A model generated the notes under the pieces. That model worked only from the letters and a program-made list of their open reading frames with translations. It was not told the DNA's origin and searched no databases. A stretch of 34,919 bases of DNA, from positions 1-34,919 of the forward strand of contig CAMZLG010000138.1 in NCBI GenBank assembly GCA_947311495.1, read 5' to 3'. This document shows positions 1-12,562 of this stretch, one piece after another. Origin of the DNA: an uncultured Zetaproteobacteria bacterium. GTDB lineage: Bacteria; Pseudomonadota; Zetaproteobacteria; Mariprofundales; Mariprofundaceae. How positions within the stretch are numbered: the first letter of the stretch is position 1; each line of letters opens with the position of its first letter. Made by a program: the position numbers and the translations under genes.

Positions 1-787
1 GATACATGCGCATAGCCTGCTCTGCACCCGTTACCGATTCACCATTTACCGATTTGATAATATCACCGTTTTGCAAACCAATTTCTTCATACAGCGAACC
101 TTTTACTATCTCGCTAATGGTAAAGCCATCAGGTTTTCCATTGCTAAAATGCGGACTAACCCGCGCTTGGCTCAATAATGTTGAGAAGTTACGCATTTGT
201 GAGTTCAGCTTTTGTCGGTTTATTTTTCTATTCACTTGCGTGGCAATGGGAATTTGAGGCGCTCTTCGCGGTTTAACCACAGGTTTGGTCGATTGCTGCA
301 CAAGCGCTTTTCCTGCTTCAATGCTAATGCGCTCTCGTTTTCCACGGTTGCTCACCACAATCGCAGTAGCTTCCACTTCTTCTAGGGTCACATTGGGCTG
401 AATGGCTTCATGCAAGAAAAACACCTCTTGTTTCCTGCTTCCACCCGCCGATACCATGGCTGCAGATTTATCACCTGCAACAACGGTTCCAATCAACTTA
501 ATTTGCAAACGGCTTTCTTTTACTGACTCATGTTTAGGTTTTTCTTGCACGGGTGCAGCTTTGGGCGCAGCCATTTTACCAAACAAGCCCACGCCTTTAA
601 GCAAGGAAACATCAAATGTCTCACTTGTTTCACCGCTATTTTCATTCACCAATACATGCTTGGACTTCTCCAAAGGATTGCTCGCAAACAGCCCTGCCAA
701 TAACCAAGCGGCAAGCAAAACGAGAAGAATTTCTAAACCACGCGGAGCCCACATCAAAAGTTTTGAAGATTGCATATCCATTACCAT
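1..787 (-). CDS. gspC: Type II secretion protein GspC (partial, 3' end off the left edge)
   Basis: GspC is the inner-membrane clamp of the type II secretion system; it links the inner-membrane platform to the outer-membrane secretin GspD. The reverse-strand frame is open from about 787 to base 1, so the C-terminus is missing. Visible are a short cytoplasmic N-terminus, one hydrophobic segment (about residues 15-34, containing EILLVLLAAWLLAGLF), a periplasmic homology-region part with the segment LIGTVVAGDKSAAMV, a basic linker, and the start of a PDZ-like domain (LYEEIGLQNGDIIKSVNGE). Three in-frame ATGs lie at 787, 781 and 775 with no convincing Shine-Dalgarno, so the exact start is open; the one at 787 overlaps the stop of the upstream gene by 7 bases. 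Other gsp genes presumably lie beyond the edge. The family call is firm; the start is not. Confidence 0.85.
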   Translation of the reverse strand, partial: MVMDMQSSKLLMWAPRGLEILLVLLAAWLLAGLFASNPLEKSKHVLVNENSGETSETFDVSLLKGVGLFGKMAAPKAAPVQEKPKHESVKESRLQIKLIGTVVAGDKSAAMVSAGGSRKQEVFFLHEAIQPNVTLEEVEATAIVVSNRGKRERISIEAGKALVQQSTKPVVKPRRAPQIPIATQVNRKINRQKLNSQMRNFSTLLSQARVSPHFSNGKPDGFTISEIVKGSLYEEIGLQNGDIIKSVNGESVTGAEQAMRMY

Positions 788-1569
788 GCGTATAACAACC
801 CAAAACCAAGCATTTGCCAACGATTATATGGCCAAAAGCTGCCATCAGCCAACTGTTCGCCACCCAATTCTTGATATTGATAACGTAATGTCAGGCTCAC
901 ATCGTCTAAGCCCAAAGCACGCTTGGACAAATACCAACGAAAATCTAAAGCACTTCGAAAACCTGTTTTTTTCTGAAAGTCACCGCTAAACAAGGGGTTG
1001 GTCGTCTTAACATTTATAGGCACAGCAATATCAATACTTGCTTGCAACTGTTGCTCACGACCGCCAAAACCAACAAAGGATAAACCGGCCCAATCACTGC
1101 GTATTTTTTCAACAATGGGTTCTCCAGCAATTGTTGTTGGCACTCCACTGACCACAAATGTTTGCCTGGATTGTTCTTGCTGGCGTGCCGCCACCCACAA
1201 ACCCCACCAAGCATCTCGCATCAGTGTATGCTGAATATCAAGCCGTATATCCCATTGTTTAACACTTAAGTCATTGGTTTGTTTGCTGCTCCAGCGCTCC
1301 GTAGCAAAAGATGTTGAATCCATCCATGCACCCGAGACTGCCCAATACCAAGAGTCATCACGTTCACCACTTAATTGAAGCTTCAACTGCGCACCATCAC
1401 CTGTGGTTTTCGAGGGCAGAAATGATGCTTGTGTTGCAGAAATAGATGCATCTTTGGCATACTCTTGGTACTGCCACCATGTCTTCTCAAGCTGTATACC
1501 CCATTCAACTGCAGAAGTCAAACAAGGTGACATCAACACGAAAAAAACGAGGCCTAAACTATATCGCAT
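781..1569 (-). CDS. Putative outer-membrane beta-barrel protein, unknown function
   Basis: I do not recognise the family. The product is about 262 residues, with a signal peptide (MRYSLGLVFFVLMSPCLTSA) followed by alternating polar/aromatic stretches such as WYWAVSGAW and WWGLWVAAR that look like amphipathic strands, and it ends in aromatic residues (LLYAW). This is consistent with a small outer-membrane barrel. An ATG three codons upstream (1578) is possible, but the GAGG motif is only one base from it and about ten bases from the ATG at 1569, so 1569 is preferred. The stop overlaps the candidate start of gspC, suggesting co-transcription. The link to secretion is inferred only from position. 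Confidence 0.6.
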   Translation of the reverse strand: MRYSLGLVFFVLMSPCLTSAVEWGIQLEKTWWQYQEYAKDASISATQASFLPSKTTGDGAQLKLQLSGERDDSWYWAVSGAWMDSTSFATERWSSKQTNDLSVKQWDIRLDIQHTLMRDAWWGLWVAARQQEQSRQTFVVSGVPTTIAGEPIVEKIRSDWAGLSFVGFGGREQQLQASIDIAVPINVKTTNPLFSGDFQKKTGFRSALDFRWYLSKRALGLDDVSLTLRYQYQELGGEQLADGSFWPYNRWQMLGFGLLYAW

Positions 1570-1625
1570 ACGGTTCATGCCTCAATTCAAACATGCCAAG
1601 ATGAATAAAACTATAATTTTGTAAT

Positions 1626-3758
1626 TCACATGAAATCTTGCGGGTCAACATCCACTTTTCGCCTGACACCAGAAGGCACACGCATACGTTCTAACAACGG
1701 TTGTAGCTTCCACGGTAAATGCTTGCGGCCCTCATCTTTTAAAATCAATTCGAATCGAAATCGACCGGATAATCGCTCCATTGCACAAGGCATGGGTCCA
1801 CTCATTTTAATGTCGCCCCAACCTTTAAGCGCTTTGGCAAAATCAAGGGCTGCTTTCACTGCTTTTTCATGGTTGATGGCTGAAAACACAATGCGTACCC
1901 AGCGTGCATACGGCGGAAAGTTCACAAGTTTACGAATAGATAATTCCTCATCCAACACAGCCTTGGATTTACGCTCATCCAATCGTGTAAACCACGGTGC
2001 TTCTGGGCTCCATGTTTGCACGACAACGTGACCTGTCTGCTCTCCGCGCCCTGTACGACCAAACACCTGCGTCATCTGCTGCCACCAACGCTCTGATGCT
2101 CGAAAATCAGGCAAATTCATACCCAAATCAGCATTAATCACACCCACCAAGGTTACATTGGGAAAGTGATGCCCTTTCACCAGCATCTGTGTGCCGACCA
2201 AACAATCAATATCACCTGCCTCAAATGAAGATAGTGTGGCTTCCAACTCTTTCGCATTACGGATTTTATCCCTATCAAATCTTGCCACTTTTAATTTGGG
2301 TAAAGCTGCCAACAAATCATCTTCAAGGCGTTCCGTGCCAGAACCCAAAGGTAAATAAGCTTTTTCACCACAGCTTTGACATACTTTTTTGACACGGCGG
2401 CTATAATCACAACTGTGGCAACGCAGAACACCTTGTTTTCGATGCAGCGTTAATTTCACACTGCATCCAGAGCATGTTGGCACATCACCACATGCTGTGC
2501 ACTGCAAGGCTGGCGCATAACCACGGCGGTTGAGGTATAACATAGACTGTTTCCCTGCCTCAAACGTTACTTTTAAATGTTGAATAAGTTGTGCTGATAA
2601 AATATCCGATGAACCACGCATATCCACAATCTCAGGTTCAATTTTGTGTTGGAATACACGCTCTGTAAGCTTGAAACAATCCAAGCTTCCCTGCTCCACT
2701 TGCCGCCAACTCTCTAAACTTGGGGTTGCTGAACCCAGCAAAACAGGAATGTCTAACTCTTGCCCCAACAACATCGCCATATCCCGCGCCGAATAACTGA
2801 CCCCATCCTGTTGTTTAAAGGAGGTGTCATGCTCTTCATCCAATACAATCAAACCAAGCTTAGGCAAAGGTAAAAACAACGCGGAACGTGTGCCAAGCAA
2901 AACTTGAATGTCGTCAAGCCTGTGCCGCACACTGATTTTATCACGCACACTTAAACCCGAATGCCAAATACCAATAGATTCAAATCGCGCAGACAAGCGT
3001 TTGACCCACATAGGAGTTAGACCAATTTCAGGCACAAGAATCAGTGTTTGTTTGCCTTGTTCTGCAAGTTTTTTAGCAATCTGCAAATATACTTCAGTTT
3101 TCCCTGAGCCCGTACTTCCAAACAATAACGAAGGATAAAATGTATGTTGTTTATTAAGGATGGCATTAACTGCTGTTTTTTGTTGTTGCCTAAGCTTGAG
3201 TGGTGTTTCTCGTTCAATGTTTTCAAAGCTTGGGTGACTAGCGACTTCTTCTAAAACATCATCTTGTACTGCCTGTAATACCTTCCATTGCAAAGCACCA
3301 TTACAATGCCTGTGTATCGTGGACAAAGAAATGGCACGCTTGCTTGGAAATGCTTGGGCGAGGTTAGTATCAAAAGTTTGCAGTGCTTCGAGATTCAAAC
3401 AACGAAATCGTCTTTGTTTATCATGGTTTGCCCATGCCAAGGCTAACTCATACATATCACCCAACGCACTAAGATTATAAGCAGATGCACGCTGAACCCA
3501 GCGCATACGTTCACGGGTTAATATAGGTGATATATCCAGTCTATCTTTAACATGTTTTAAGTCATCAACTTCATGGGGCTCTTTCAACACTTCAAGAATC
3601 ATTGCAAGGCGTTTTCCATGTCCAAAAGGAACTGTGACCCTAAGCCCTACCTCTGCTTCACCCAACTCATCTGACCAAAGGTAGTCATAGCCTTGCCAAA
3701 GTGGCGCAAACACAGCGACACGGACAACTATACCGTGTGACCCATGCTTTATGTTCAC
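1626..3758 (-). CDS. priA: Primosomal replication helicase PriA
   Basis: PriA is a 3'-to-5' superfamily 2 DNA helicase that recognises stalled or repaired forks and reloads the replisome. The 710-residue product is close to the usual length of about 730. Visible are an N-terminal 3'-binding domain (residues 1-110), Walker A GSTGSGKT (214-221), a DEEH box (307-310), and the eight-cysteine zinc-binding insert (C420, C423, C429, C432, C447, C450, C460, C463). The late helicase motif QVFGRTGRGEQTG follows. The start is GTG at 3758, and the GTGA overlaps the TGA stop of the upstream dehydratase gene by four bases, implying translational coupling. Pairing with an envelope-sugar gene is probably positional rather than functional. 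Confidence 0.96.
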   Translation of the reverse strand: MNIKHGSHGIVVRVAVFAPLWQGYDYLWSDELGEAEVGLRVTVPFGHGKRLAMILEVLKEPHEVDDLKHVKDRLDISPILTRERMRWVQRASAYNLSALGDMYELALAWANHDKQRRFRCLNLEALQTFDTNLAQAFPSKRAISLSTIHRHCNGALQWKVLQAVQDDVLEEVASHPSFENIERETPLKLRQQQKTAVNAILNKQHTFYPSLLFGSTGSGKTEVYLQIAKKLAEQGKQTLILVPEIGLTPMWVKRLSARFESIGIWHSGLSVRDKISVRHRLDDIQVLLGTRSALFLPLPKLGLIVLDEEHDTSFKQQDGVSYSARDMAMLLGQELDIPVLLGSATPSLESWRQVEQGSLDCFKLTERVFQHKIEPEIVDMRGSSDILSAQLIQHLKVTFEAGKQSMLYLNRRGYAPALQCTACGDVPTCSGCSVKLTLHRKQGVLRCHSCDYSRRVKKVCQSCGEKAYLPLGSGTERLEDDLLAALPKLKVARFDRDKIRNAKELEATLSSFEAGDIDCLVGTQMLVKGHHFPNVTLVGVINADLGMNLPDFRASERWWQQMTQVFGRTGRGEQTGHVVVQTWSPEAPWFTRLDERKSKAVLDEELSIRKLVNFPPYARWVRIVFSAINHEKAVKAALDFAKALKGWGDIKMSGPMPCAMERLSGRFRFELILKDEGRKHLPWKLQPLLERMRVPSGVRRKVDVDPQDFM

Positions 3759-5605
3759 TGCAACAGACGTTTGTCAGGTGTAAATTCAGGAACCAATTGG
3801 TTTAATGAGGTAATTAAGGTCTGTATATCCCTGGACTCACAAGCTTGTCGAATCGTAGCTAAATGTTGTTGCACATCATTCCAGTCCACACTCCTAGCGT
3901 GAGATAACATAATTTTAGGGTGCTGCGTTCCTCGCAATGCTTCCGCTTCATGAAATAACTCTTCAAACAGTTTTTCACCTGGTCTGAGCCCTGTAAATTG
4001 AATTTCAATATCATCATAAGGTGTTAACCCTGCCAAACAAATCATCTGCTCAGCCATATCAATAATTTTAATAGGTTCACCCATATCTAACACAAATATT
4101 TCACCACCATCACCCATGGTTGCCGCCTGTAAAATAAGCGACACAGCTTCAGGAATCGTCATGAAATAACGTGTAATATCCTTGTGTGTGACTGTAACGG
4201 GGCCACCTTCTTCAATCTGTTTTTTGAATAATGGAACAACACTACCAGCAGACCCTAGAACATTACCAAACCGCGTTGTTATAAAAGCTGTATCACATCG
4301 ACCATTCAAATTCTGGCAATAAATTTCAGCCATACGTTTGGTTGCACCCATGACATTGGTTGGGTTAACCGCCTTGTCTGTGGAAACCTGTATAAAATAT
4401 TCACAATGATGTTTCGCCGCAAAGTCGGCAATTTGACTTGTACCCAAGACATTGGTTTTGATGCCTTCCGCAGGATTAGCCTCCACCAATGGTACATGTT
4501 TATATGCAGCTGCATTAAATACAACTTGTGGCTTGCAGTGGCTATACACCCAGCCCATACGTTCAGCATCACGAATATCACCCAATATCGCTTCACTAAC
4601 TTGATAGTTACTTAGCTTTTGTAGCTCATTATCAACTTGATAAAGGTTGAACTCAGCATGATCCAATAAAATCAGTTTAGCTGGTTCAAAGGTCATCAAT
4701 TGGCGACATAATTCTGAACCGATTGACCCACCTGCACCTGTGACCATCACACATTTACCACGTATAAAATCACACACTTTTTTATTATCCAATGCAATCG
4801 GTGCTCTACCCAGTAAATCTTCAAGCTGAATACTACGCAAATCACCAATCGCTGATGTATGCGCTTCTATCTCTTGCATGCTGGGTACGGTTCGACAGAT
4901 AATATGCGCATCTGCACATTGCTTGACCAGTGACTGGAGAATTTCAGAACTCGCCGATGGCATGGCAATCAAAACTTCATGAATTTCTAGGTCTTGAACC
5001 ACATCTGTCAAAGATGATAAGTCGCCTAAAACCCTGACGCCATGAATATCCATGCCTTTTTTCTTACGGTTATCGTCTAAAAACCCAACGGGTAGATAAA
5101 CATCATTTTGCAAGACATCACGAACCAACAACTCACCCGCTTTACCCGCACCAAGAATAAGTGCCCGCTTGGCATTTGTAGATGACAATTTTAAATGCCT
5201 TTCTTTAAACCAGCGGTACAAAAGCCTCGCGCCAGCAAGCCCACCAATAAGAATTAAAGGATAAAGTACCAGCGTAGAACGTGGGATTCCATCCAAACGG
5301 ATCCAAATAAATAAGATAAAATATGTGACCAGTGCGCCAACAACAATAGCACGCATAATACGTTGCAAATCAGGCAAGGATGCAAAACGCCAAATACCTC
5401 GGTATAAACCAAAAAACCAGTAGGTGGACATTTGAACAGGTAGCGATATGTAAAAGAGTTTCCAAGCACCTAGAACATGATGAGGAGGGATTTGACCAAA
5501 ATCAAAACGAAAGGCAAAAGATAAATAAACAGCTAGACCAACCCATATCATGTCATGAATAAAGGCAAACCACCTACTTTTCCAAATGAACAATAAATCC
5601 TTCAA
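3755..5605 (-). CDS. Membrane-bound UDP-sugar 4,6-dehydratase, WbpM/CapD family
   Basis: These enzymes convert UDP-GlcNAc to a 4-keto-6-deoxy sugar, the first step towards modified sugars such as QuiNAc or bacillosamine for polysaccharides. The 616 residues have the long-form architecture: about four N-terminal membrane segments (residues 12-130), a first nucleotide-binding fold with LGAGKAGELL (151-160), then the SDR catalytic domain with VTGAGGSIGSEL (288-299). The catalytic region reads STDK (408-411) and NVMGATK (417-423), so the usual SDR Tyr of YxxxK is Met419, as in the known Ser-Met-Lys WbpM-type enzymes. The start is TTG at 5605 with AGAGG about five bases upstream. It lies directly downstream of the fba terminator and is coupled to priA. 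The exact sugar product is unknown. Confidence 0.9.
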   Translation of the reverse strand: MKDLLFIWKSRWFAFIHDMIWVGLAVYLSFAFRFDFGQIPPHHVLGAWKLFYISLPVQMSTYWFFGLYRGIWRFASLPDLQRIMRAIVVGALVTYFILFIWIRLDGIPRSTLVLYPLILIGGLAGARLLYRWFKERHLKLSSTNAKRALILGAGKAGELLVRDVLQNDVYLPVGFLDDNRKKKGMDIHGVRVLGDLSSLTDVVQDLEIHEVLIAMPSASSEILQSLVKQCADAHIICRTVPSMQEIEAHTSAIGDLRSIQLEDLLGRAPIALDNKKVCDFIRGKCVMVTGAGGSIGSELCRQLMTFEPAKLILLDHAEFNLYQVDNELQKLSNYQVSEAILGDIRDAERMGWVYSHCKPQVVFNAAAYKHVPLVEANPAEGIKTNVLGTSQIADFAAKHHCEYFIQVSTDKAVNPTNVMGATKRMAEIYCQNLNGRCDTAFITTRFGNVLGSAGSVVPLFKKQIEEGGPVTVTHKDITRYFMTIPEAVSLILQAATMGDGGEIFVLDMGEPIKIIDMAEQMICLAGLTPYDDIEIQFTGLRPGEKLFEELFHEAEALRGTQHPKIMLSHARSVDWNDVQQHLATIRQACESRDIQTLITSLNQLVPEFTPDKRLLQ

Positions 5606-5644
5606 AATAAACCTCTATTCCACATAGCCTAAGAATAACAACAC

Positions 5645-5677
5645 AAATAAAAAAGGCGAACCCTAAGGTCCGCCTTC
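5645..5677 (-). terminator. Intrinsic terminator after fba
   Basis: Reading the minus strand, a 10-base-pair stem with one mismatch (plus-strand arms 5653-5662 and 5667-5676, four-base loop) is followed by a T-rich run (complement of 5645-5652). It lies 25 bases past the fba stop codon and separates the carbon-metabolism genes from the dehydratase-priA unit. Confidence 0.85.
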
Positions 5678-5701
5678 TTAAAATTTAAGAATGGTTAAAC
5701 C

Positions 5702-6739
5702 TTATTTGTAATAACCAATCATTGTTTCTAAAGATTTAACATTGATTTTATCTGCTTGACCCGCAGAACCAAATGCTTCAAAGCGCGCTTTACAGATGTC
5801 TTTCATGGCATCTTTTGCAGCTTTGTAGAATTTACGTGGGTCAAAGTTTGATGGATTCTCTTTCAAGTGACGACGAATTGCACCCGTTGATGCCATACGC
5901 AAATCAGTATCAATATTTACTTTACGCACACCAGACTTGATACCTTTCACGATTTCTTCGACAGGCACACCATAAGTTTCACCCATTTCGCCACCATATT
6001 CATTGATAATCGCCAACCAGTCTTGTGGCACAGATGAAGAACCATGCATCACCAAGTGCGTATTTGGAAGTGCTGCATGAATTTCTTCAATGCGATCAAT
6101 TCTTAGCACTTCACCTGTTGGTGGTTTGGTAAATTTGTATGCGCCATGTGAGGTACCAATTGCAATCGCTAAAGCATCAACATTTGTTGCTTCAACAAAA
6201 TCAACGGCTTCATCAACACCCGTCAACAACATGTCCAAATCAAGCTTGCCTTCAGCGCCATGCCCATCTTCTTCACCCATCATACCTGTTTCCAAAGAAC
6301 CCAAGCAGCCAAGCTCGCCTTCAACAGAAACACCACCAGCATGTGCCATATCAACCACTGTTTTGGTAACACCAACATTATATTCAAAAGAACCTGGTGT
6401 TTTACAATCGGCTTCCAAAGAACCATCCATCATCACTGATGAAAAACCCGATTGAATTGAACGCAAACAAACTGAAGGCTCAGAGCCATGATCTTGATGC
6501 ATAACCACAGGAATATGTGGGTACTGTTCAATTGCAGCATCAATCAAATGACGCAAAAATGGTTCGCCTGCATAGCCACGTGCGCCTGCAGAACCCTGCA
6601 TAATCACAGGTGAGTTGACTTCATTTGCAGCTTCCATGATTGCATGGACTTGCTCCATATTATTTACATTGAATGCAGGCATGCCGTAACTGTTTTCAGC
6701 TGCATGATCCAATAGTTGACGTAATGTAATTAGTGCCAT
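5702..6739 (-). CDS. fba: Fructose-bisphosphate aldolase, class II, Calvin-cycle type
   Basis: Zinc-dependent aldolase joining glyceraldehyde-3-phosphate and dihydroxyacetone phosphate to fructose-1,6-bisphosphate; enzymes of this subgroup can also make sedoheptulose-1,7-bisphosphate in the Calvin cycle. The 345 residues match the CbbA/Fba subtype. Visible are the opening [10 protein letters not shown], the metal/catalytic segment MHQDHG (H81, D83, H84), the loop [12 protein letters not shown], and the substrate-binding HGSSSVP and KVNIDTDLR. Shine-Dalgarno AGGAG sits about eight bases before the ATG. It is the last gene of the pgk-pyk-fba unit, 36 bases after pyk, and is followed by a strong terminator. 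Confidence 0.96.
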   Translation of the reverse strand: MALITLRQLLDHAAENSYGMPAFNVNNMEQVHAIMEAANEVNSPVIMQGSAGARGYAGEPFLRHLIDAAIEQYPHIPVVMHQDHGSEPSVCLRSIQSGFSSVMMDGSLEADCKTPGSFEYNVGVTKTVVDMAHAGGVSVEGELGCLGSLETGMMGEEDGHGAEGKLDLDMLLTGVDEAVDFVEATNVDALAIAIGTSHGAYKFTKPPTGEVLRIDRIEEIHAALPNTHLVMHGSSSVPQDWLAIINEYGGEMGETYGVPVEEIVKGIKSGVRKVNIDTDLRMASTGAIRRHLKENPSNFDPRKFYKAAKDAMKDICKARFEAFGSAGQADKINVKSLETMIGYYK

Positions 6740-6775
6740 TTTCTTACTCCTTTCCTTAGTTTAAAATATTAACTG

Positions 6776-8224
6776 CTATTTAACGCTAATGATTTTCATT
6801 GCATTGGTACCGCCTGATTCACCCATCGGTGTACCAAAAGTCATAATAATAAGTTCGCCTTTGTTCGCAATGTCTTCAACAAGCATTTTAGCTTGAATAT
6901 CCAAAGTTGCTTGCGGTGCATCAGTTGGACCATAATCAATATCCATACGCAGAGGCGTTACATTACGAAATAATGTTACCCTACCCAAAGTGCTTTCTTC
7001 AGAGGTCACTGCATAAATAGGCACATCACCCAAATGGCGCGACATATAAAGCGCAGTATTACCACTTCTTGTAAATGATGCAATTGCCTTAATTGGCATT
7101 TCCCTTGCCACTTCCATAGCCTGACGAGCTATACACTCATCCACTGAATGTGGCGGATAACGCGGGTTACGCGTTTGCGCAGAAGGCATCACACGTTGTT
7201 TCTCCGTTTCAATGCATGTGCGGTGCATAGCAAGCACTGCTTCAACGGGATAATCACCCGCAGCCGATTCGCCTGATAACATGACAGCATCTGTACCATC
7301 CAAGACAGCATTGGCGCAATCATTCACTTCCGCACGCGTTGGGATCGGATTCTCACACATGGATTCCATCATTTGCGTCGCTACAATCACTGGGCAATTA
7401 TATTTCGGTGCCATACGCAACATTTTCTTCTGCACTGGCGGCACTGCTGCATCACCAATTTCAACACCCAAATCACCACGCGCCACCATAACCGCATCCG
7501 ATGCTTCCATAATCGCTTTTAGATTTTCATCAAGCACAGCTTCCGCACGTTCAACTTTAGCAACCATGCCTGCATTAGAGCCTTCAGCTTCAACCAATGA
7601 GCGGGCATAGTCCATATCTTTTCCATCGCGAGGAAAAGAAATTGCAATATAATCAACGCCAATGGCACATGCTGTTTTAATATCTTCCTTATCTTTATCT
7701 GTAAGCGCTGCTGCGGATAAACCACCACCTGCGCGGTTGATTCCTTTGTTGTTCGACAACACGCCACCAACAACCACAGTACAATGAATTTCTTCACCGA
7801 TAACTTCATCAACATCCATAACCAACAGGCCATCATTGAGAAGAATACGAGCGCCAGACTCCACGTCACCAACCAACTCTTTATAAGTTAGACCAACACG
7901 TTCATCTGTACCTGAATCCAAATCCATCGCTCCATCAAGAATAAACTTATGCCCAACTTTAAGCATCGTTTTACCATTGATGAATTTACCACAACGTATC
8001 TTAGGACCTTGCATATCAGCAAGAATACCTACAACAACACCAAGTTTCTTCGCTGCAGCACGTACATTATCTGCACGCAACTGATGGTCTTCAGGGGTAC
8101 CATGAGAGAAGTTCAGACGAACGACATTCACACCAGCGGCAATCATTTTTTCAAGCATTTCAGGTGATTCTGAAGCGGGGCCAATCGTTGCAACAATTTT
8201 GGTTCTACGAATAAGTTCTGTCAT
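6776..8224 (-). CDS. pyk: Pyruvate kinase
   Basis: Transfers phosphate from phosphoenolpyruvate to ADP, giving pyruvate and ATP. The 482-residue length is normal. Diagnostic segments are the N-terminal KIVATIGPAS and VRLNFSHG, the phosphate/metal-binding IAISFPRDGKD (the SFPR form is also seen in E. coli PykA), and the active-site signature VMVARGDLGVEIG. A C-terminal allosteric domain is present (AIASFTRSGNTALYMSR). The start codon shares one base with the pgk stop (TAATG), so the two are probably translationally coupled. Its presence among Calvin/gluconeogenic genes provides an exit of fixed carbon to pyruvate. Confidence 0.96.
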   Translation of the reverse strand: MTELIRRTKIVATIGPASESPEMLEKMIAAGVNVVRLNFSHGTPEDHQLRADNVRAAAKKLGVVVGILADMQGPKIRCGKFINGKTMLKVGHKFILDGAMDLDSGTDERVGLTYKELVGDVESGARILLNDGLLVMDVDEVIGEEIHCTVVVGGVLSNNKGINRAGGGLSAAALTDKDKEDIKTACAIGVDYIAISFPRDGKDMDYARSLVEAEGSNAGMVAKVERAEAVLDENLKAIMEASDAVMVARGDLGVEIGDAAVPPVQKKMLRMAPKYNCPVIVATQMMESMCENPIPTRAEVNDCANAVLDGTDAVMLSGESAAGDYPVEAVLAMHRTCIETEKQRVMPSAQTRNPRYPPHSVDECIARQAMEVAREMPIKAIASFTRSGNTALYMSRHLGDVPIYAVTSEESTLGRVTLFRNVTPLRMDIDYGPTDAPQATLDIQAKMLVEDIANKGELIIMTFGTPMGESGGTNAMKIISVK

Positions 8225-9402
8225 TATTTAGCTCGTGCCTCAAGCATGGCAACGGCAGGTAACTGTTTGCCTTCTAAGAATTCCAAAAATGCTCCGCCAC
8301 CTGTTGAGATATAAGATACTTTATCTGAGATATTATACTTATCAACCGCAGCCAATGTATCGCCACCACCTGCAATGGAGAATGCCGAAGATTCGGCAAT
8401 AGCCATAGCAATCGCTTTGGTTCCTTCACCAAACTGGTCAAATTCAAATACGCCAACAGGACCGTTCCATACAACAGTACCTGCGTTTTTAATGATTTCT
8501 GCAAGTTCTGCAGCAGAATCAGGACCAATATCAAAAATCATGTCATCATCAAGTGTTTCATCCACACCTTTTAATGTTGCTTCTGCAGTAGGCGAAAATT
8601 CTTTAGCACACACAACATCTGTTGGTACAGGAATCGAGCCACCATTCGCAATCGCATCAGCAGTTAATTTTTTACACGTATCAACCAAGTCTGCTTCATA
8701 CAAAGACTTACCTACAGGTTTCCCTGCTGCTGCAATAAATGTATTGGCGATACCACCACCCACAACCAATTGATCAACAATCGTAGCAAGTGATTCAAGC
8801 ACAGTTAGTTTCGTTGAAACTTTAGAGCCACCAACAATCGCAACCATTGGGCGTGCAGGGTTATCCAATGCTTTACCTAAAGCTTCAAGCTCACCTGCAA
8901 GCAATGGGCCTGCGCATGCTGTTGGTGCAAATTGACCTGCGCCATGTGTTGAAGCTTGCGCACGATGCGCTGTACCAAAAGCATCCATCACATAAACATC
9001 ACACAATGCTGCGTACTGCTTAGACAAAGATTTATCATTTTTCTTTTCACCAGCATTAAAGCGTACGTTTTCAAGCAAAACAACTTCACCATCAGCAACG
9101 TCAACATCAGAACCTACATAATCTTTAACCAAGCGTACGTCTTGACCCAAAAGTGTGGACATATGTGCTGCAACTGGCGCAAGGGAAAACTCATCTGCAG
9201 GCTCACCTTCAGTTGGACGACCCAAATGCGACATAACCATTACCTTTGCACCTGCTTTAATGCAGTGCTCTAAGGTTGGCAATGATGCACGAATGCGCTT
9301 ATCTGATGATACTTTACCTTCTGCGATAGGTACGTTTAAATCCTGACGAATCAATACGCGTTTTCCCGCTAAATCCAGGTCAGTCATTTTAATTACAGAC
9401 AT
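8224..9402 (-). CDS. pgk: Phosphoglycerate kinase
   Basis: Interconverts 3-phosphoglycerate plus ATP and 1,3-bisphosphoglycerate plus ADP, and is used both in glycolysis and in the reductive phase of the Calvin cycle. The 392 residues carry the family landmarks: RQDLNVP near the N-terminus, SHLGRPTEG, the hinge/nucleotide segments [10 protein letters not shown] and [18 protein letters not shown] and the C-terminal GGGDTLAAV. Shine-Dalgarno GAGGAG precedes the ATG at close spacing. It is the first gene of the pgk-pyk-fba unit, lying downstream of the gap terminator and of a large inverted repeat. Confidence 0.97.
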   Translation of the reverse strand: MSVIKMTDLDLAGKRVLIRQDLNVPIAEGKVSSDKRIRASLPTLEHCIKAGAKVMVMSHLGRPTEGEPADEFSLAPVAAHMSTLLGQDVRLVKDYVGSDVDVADGEVVLLENVRFNAGEKKNDKSLSKQYAALCDVYVMDAFGTAHRAQASTHGAGQFAPTACAGPLLAGELEALGKALDNPARPMVAIVGGSKVSTKLTVLESLATIVDQLVVGGGIANTFIAAAGKPVGKSLYEADLVDTCKKLTADAIANGGSIPVPTDVVCAKEFSPTAEATLKGVDETLDDDMIFDIGPDSAAELAEIIKNAGTVVWNGPVGVFEFDQFGEGTKAIAMAIAESSAFSIAGGGDTLAAVDKYNISDKVSYISTGGGAFLEFLEGKQLPAVAMLEARAK

Positions 9403-9430
9403 TATTTACTCCTCTTCCTATTTCGATAAA

Positions 9431-9474
9431 ACGTTTGTTTTTATATGCTTGTTAAAACAAACAAAAACAAACGT
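9431..9474 (-). promoter_or_regulatory. 12-bp inverted repeat and candidate promoter upstream of pgk
   Basis: Two perfect 12-base arms (9431-9442 and 9463-9474; plus-strand acgtttgttttt and its reverse complement) flank a 20-base spacer. On the minus strand a TATAAA hexamer (complement of 9440-9445) lies at the edge of the arm nearest pgk, with TTGTTT-like sequence upstream at a loose spacing. The repeat could be an operator or an RNA hairpin in the pgk leader; the distal arm also supplies part of the gap terminator T-tract. No regulator is identified. Confidence 0.4.
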
Positions 9475-9496
9475 GGGGTCTCTGTGAAACCCCACA
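9458..9496 (-). terminator. Intrinsic terminator after gap
   Basis: On the minus strand a seven-base-pair GC-rich stem (plus-strand arms 9473-9479 gtggggt and 9489-9495 accccac, nine-base loop) is followed by a T-rich tail. It lies about 13 bases beyond the gap stop codon and marks the end of the glpX-tkt-gap unit. Confidence 0.75.
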
Positions 9497-9508
9497 TTGA
9501 TCAATCAA

Positions 9509-12525
<3,017 letters not shown>

Positions 12526-12562
12526 ATTTACCTCTTACTTTTTATATTAAAACGATTAAAAC

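Noticed and set aside
402-989. Plus-strand open frame of 195 codons
   Set aside because: It lies antisense to gspC and the barrel gene, whose minus-strand frames carry recognisable features; its own translation has none.
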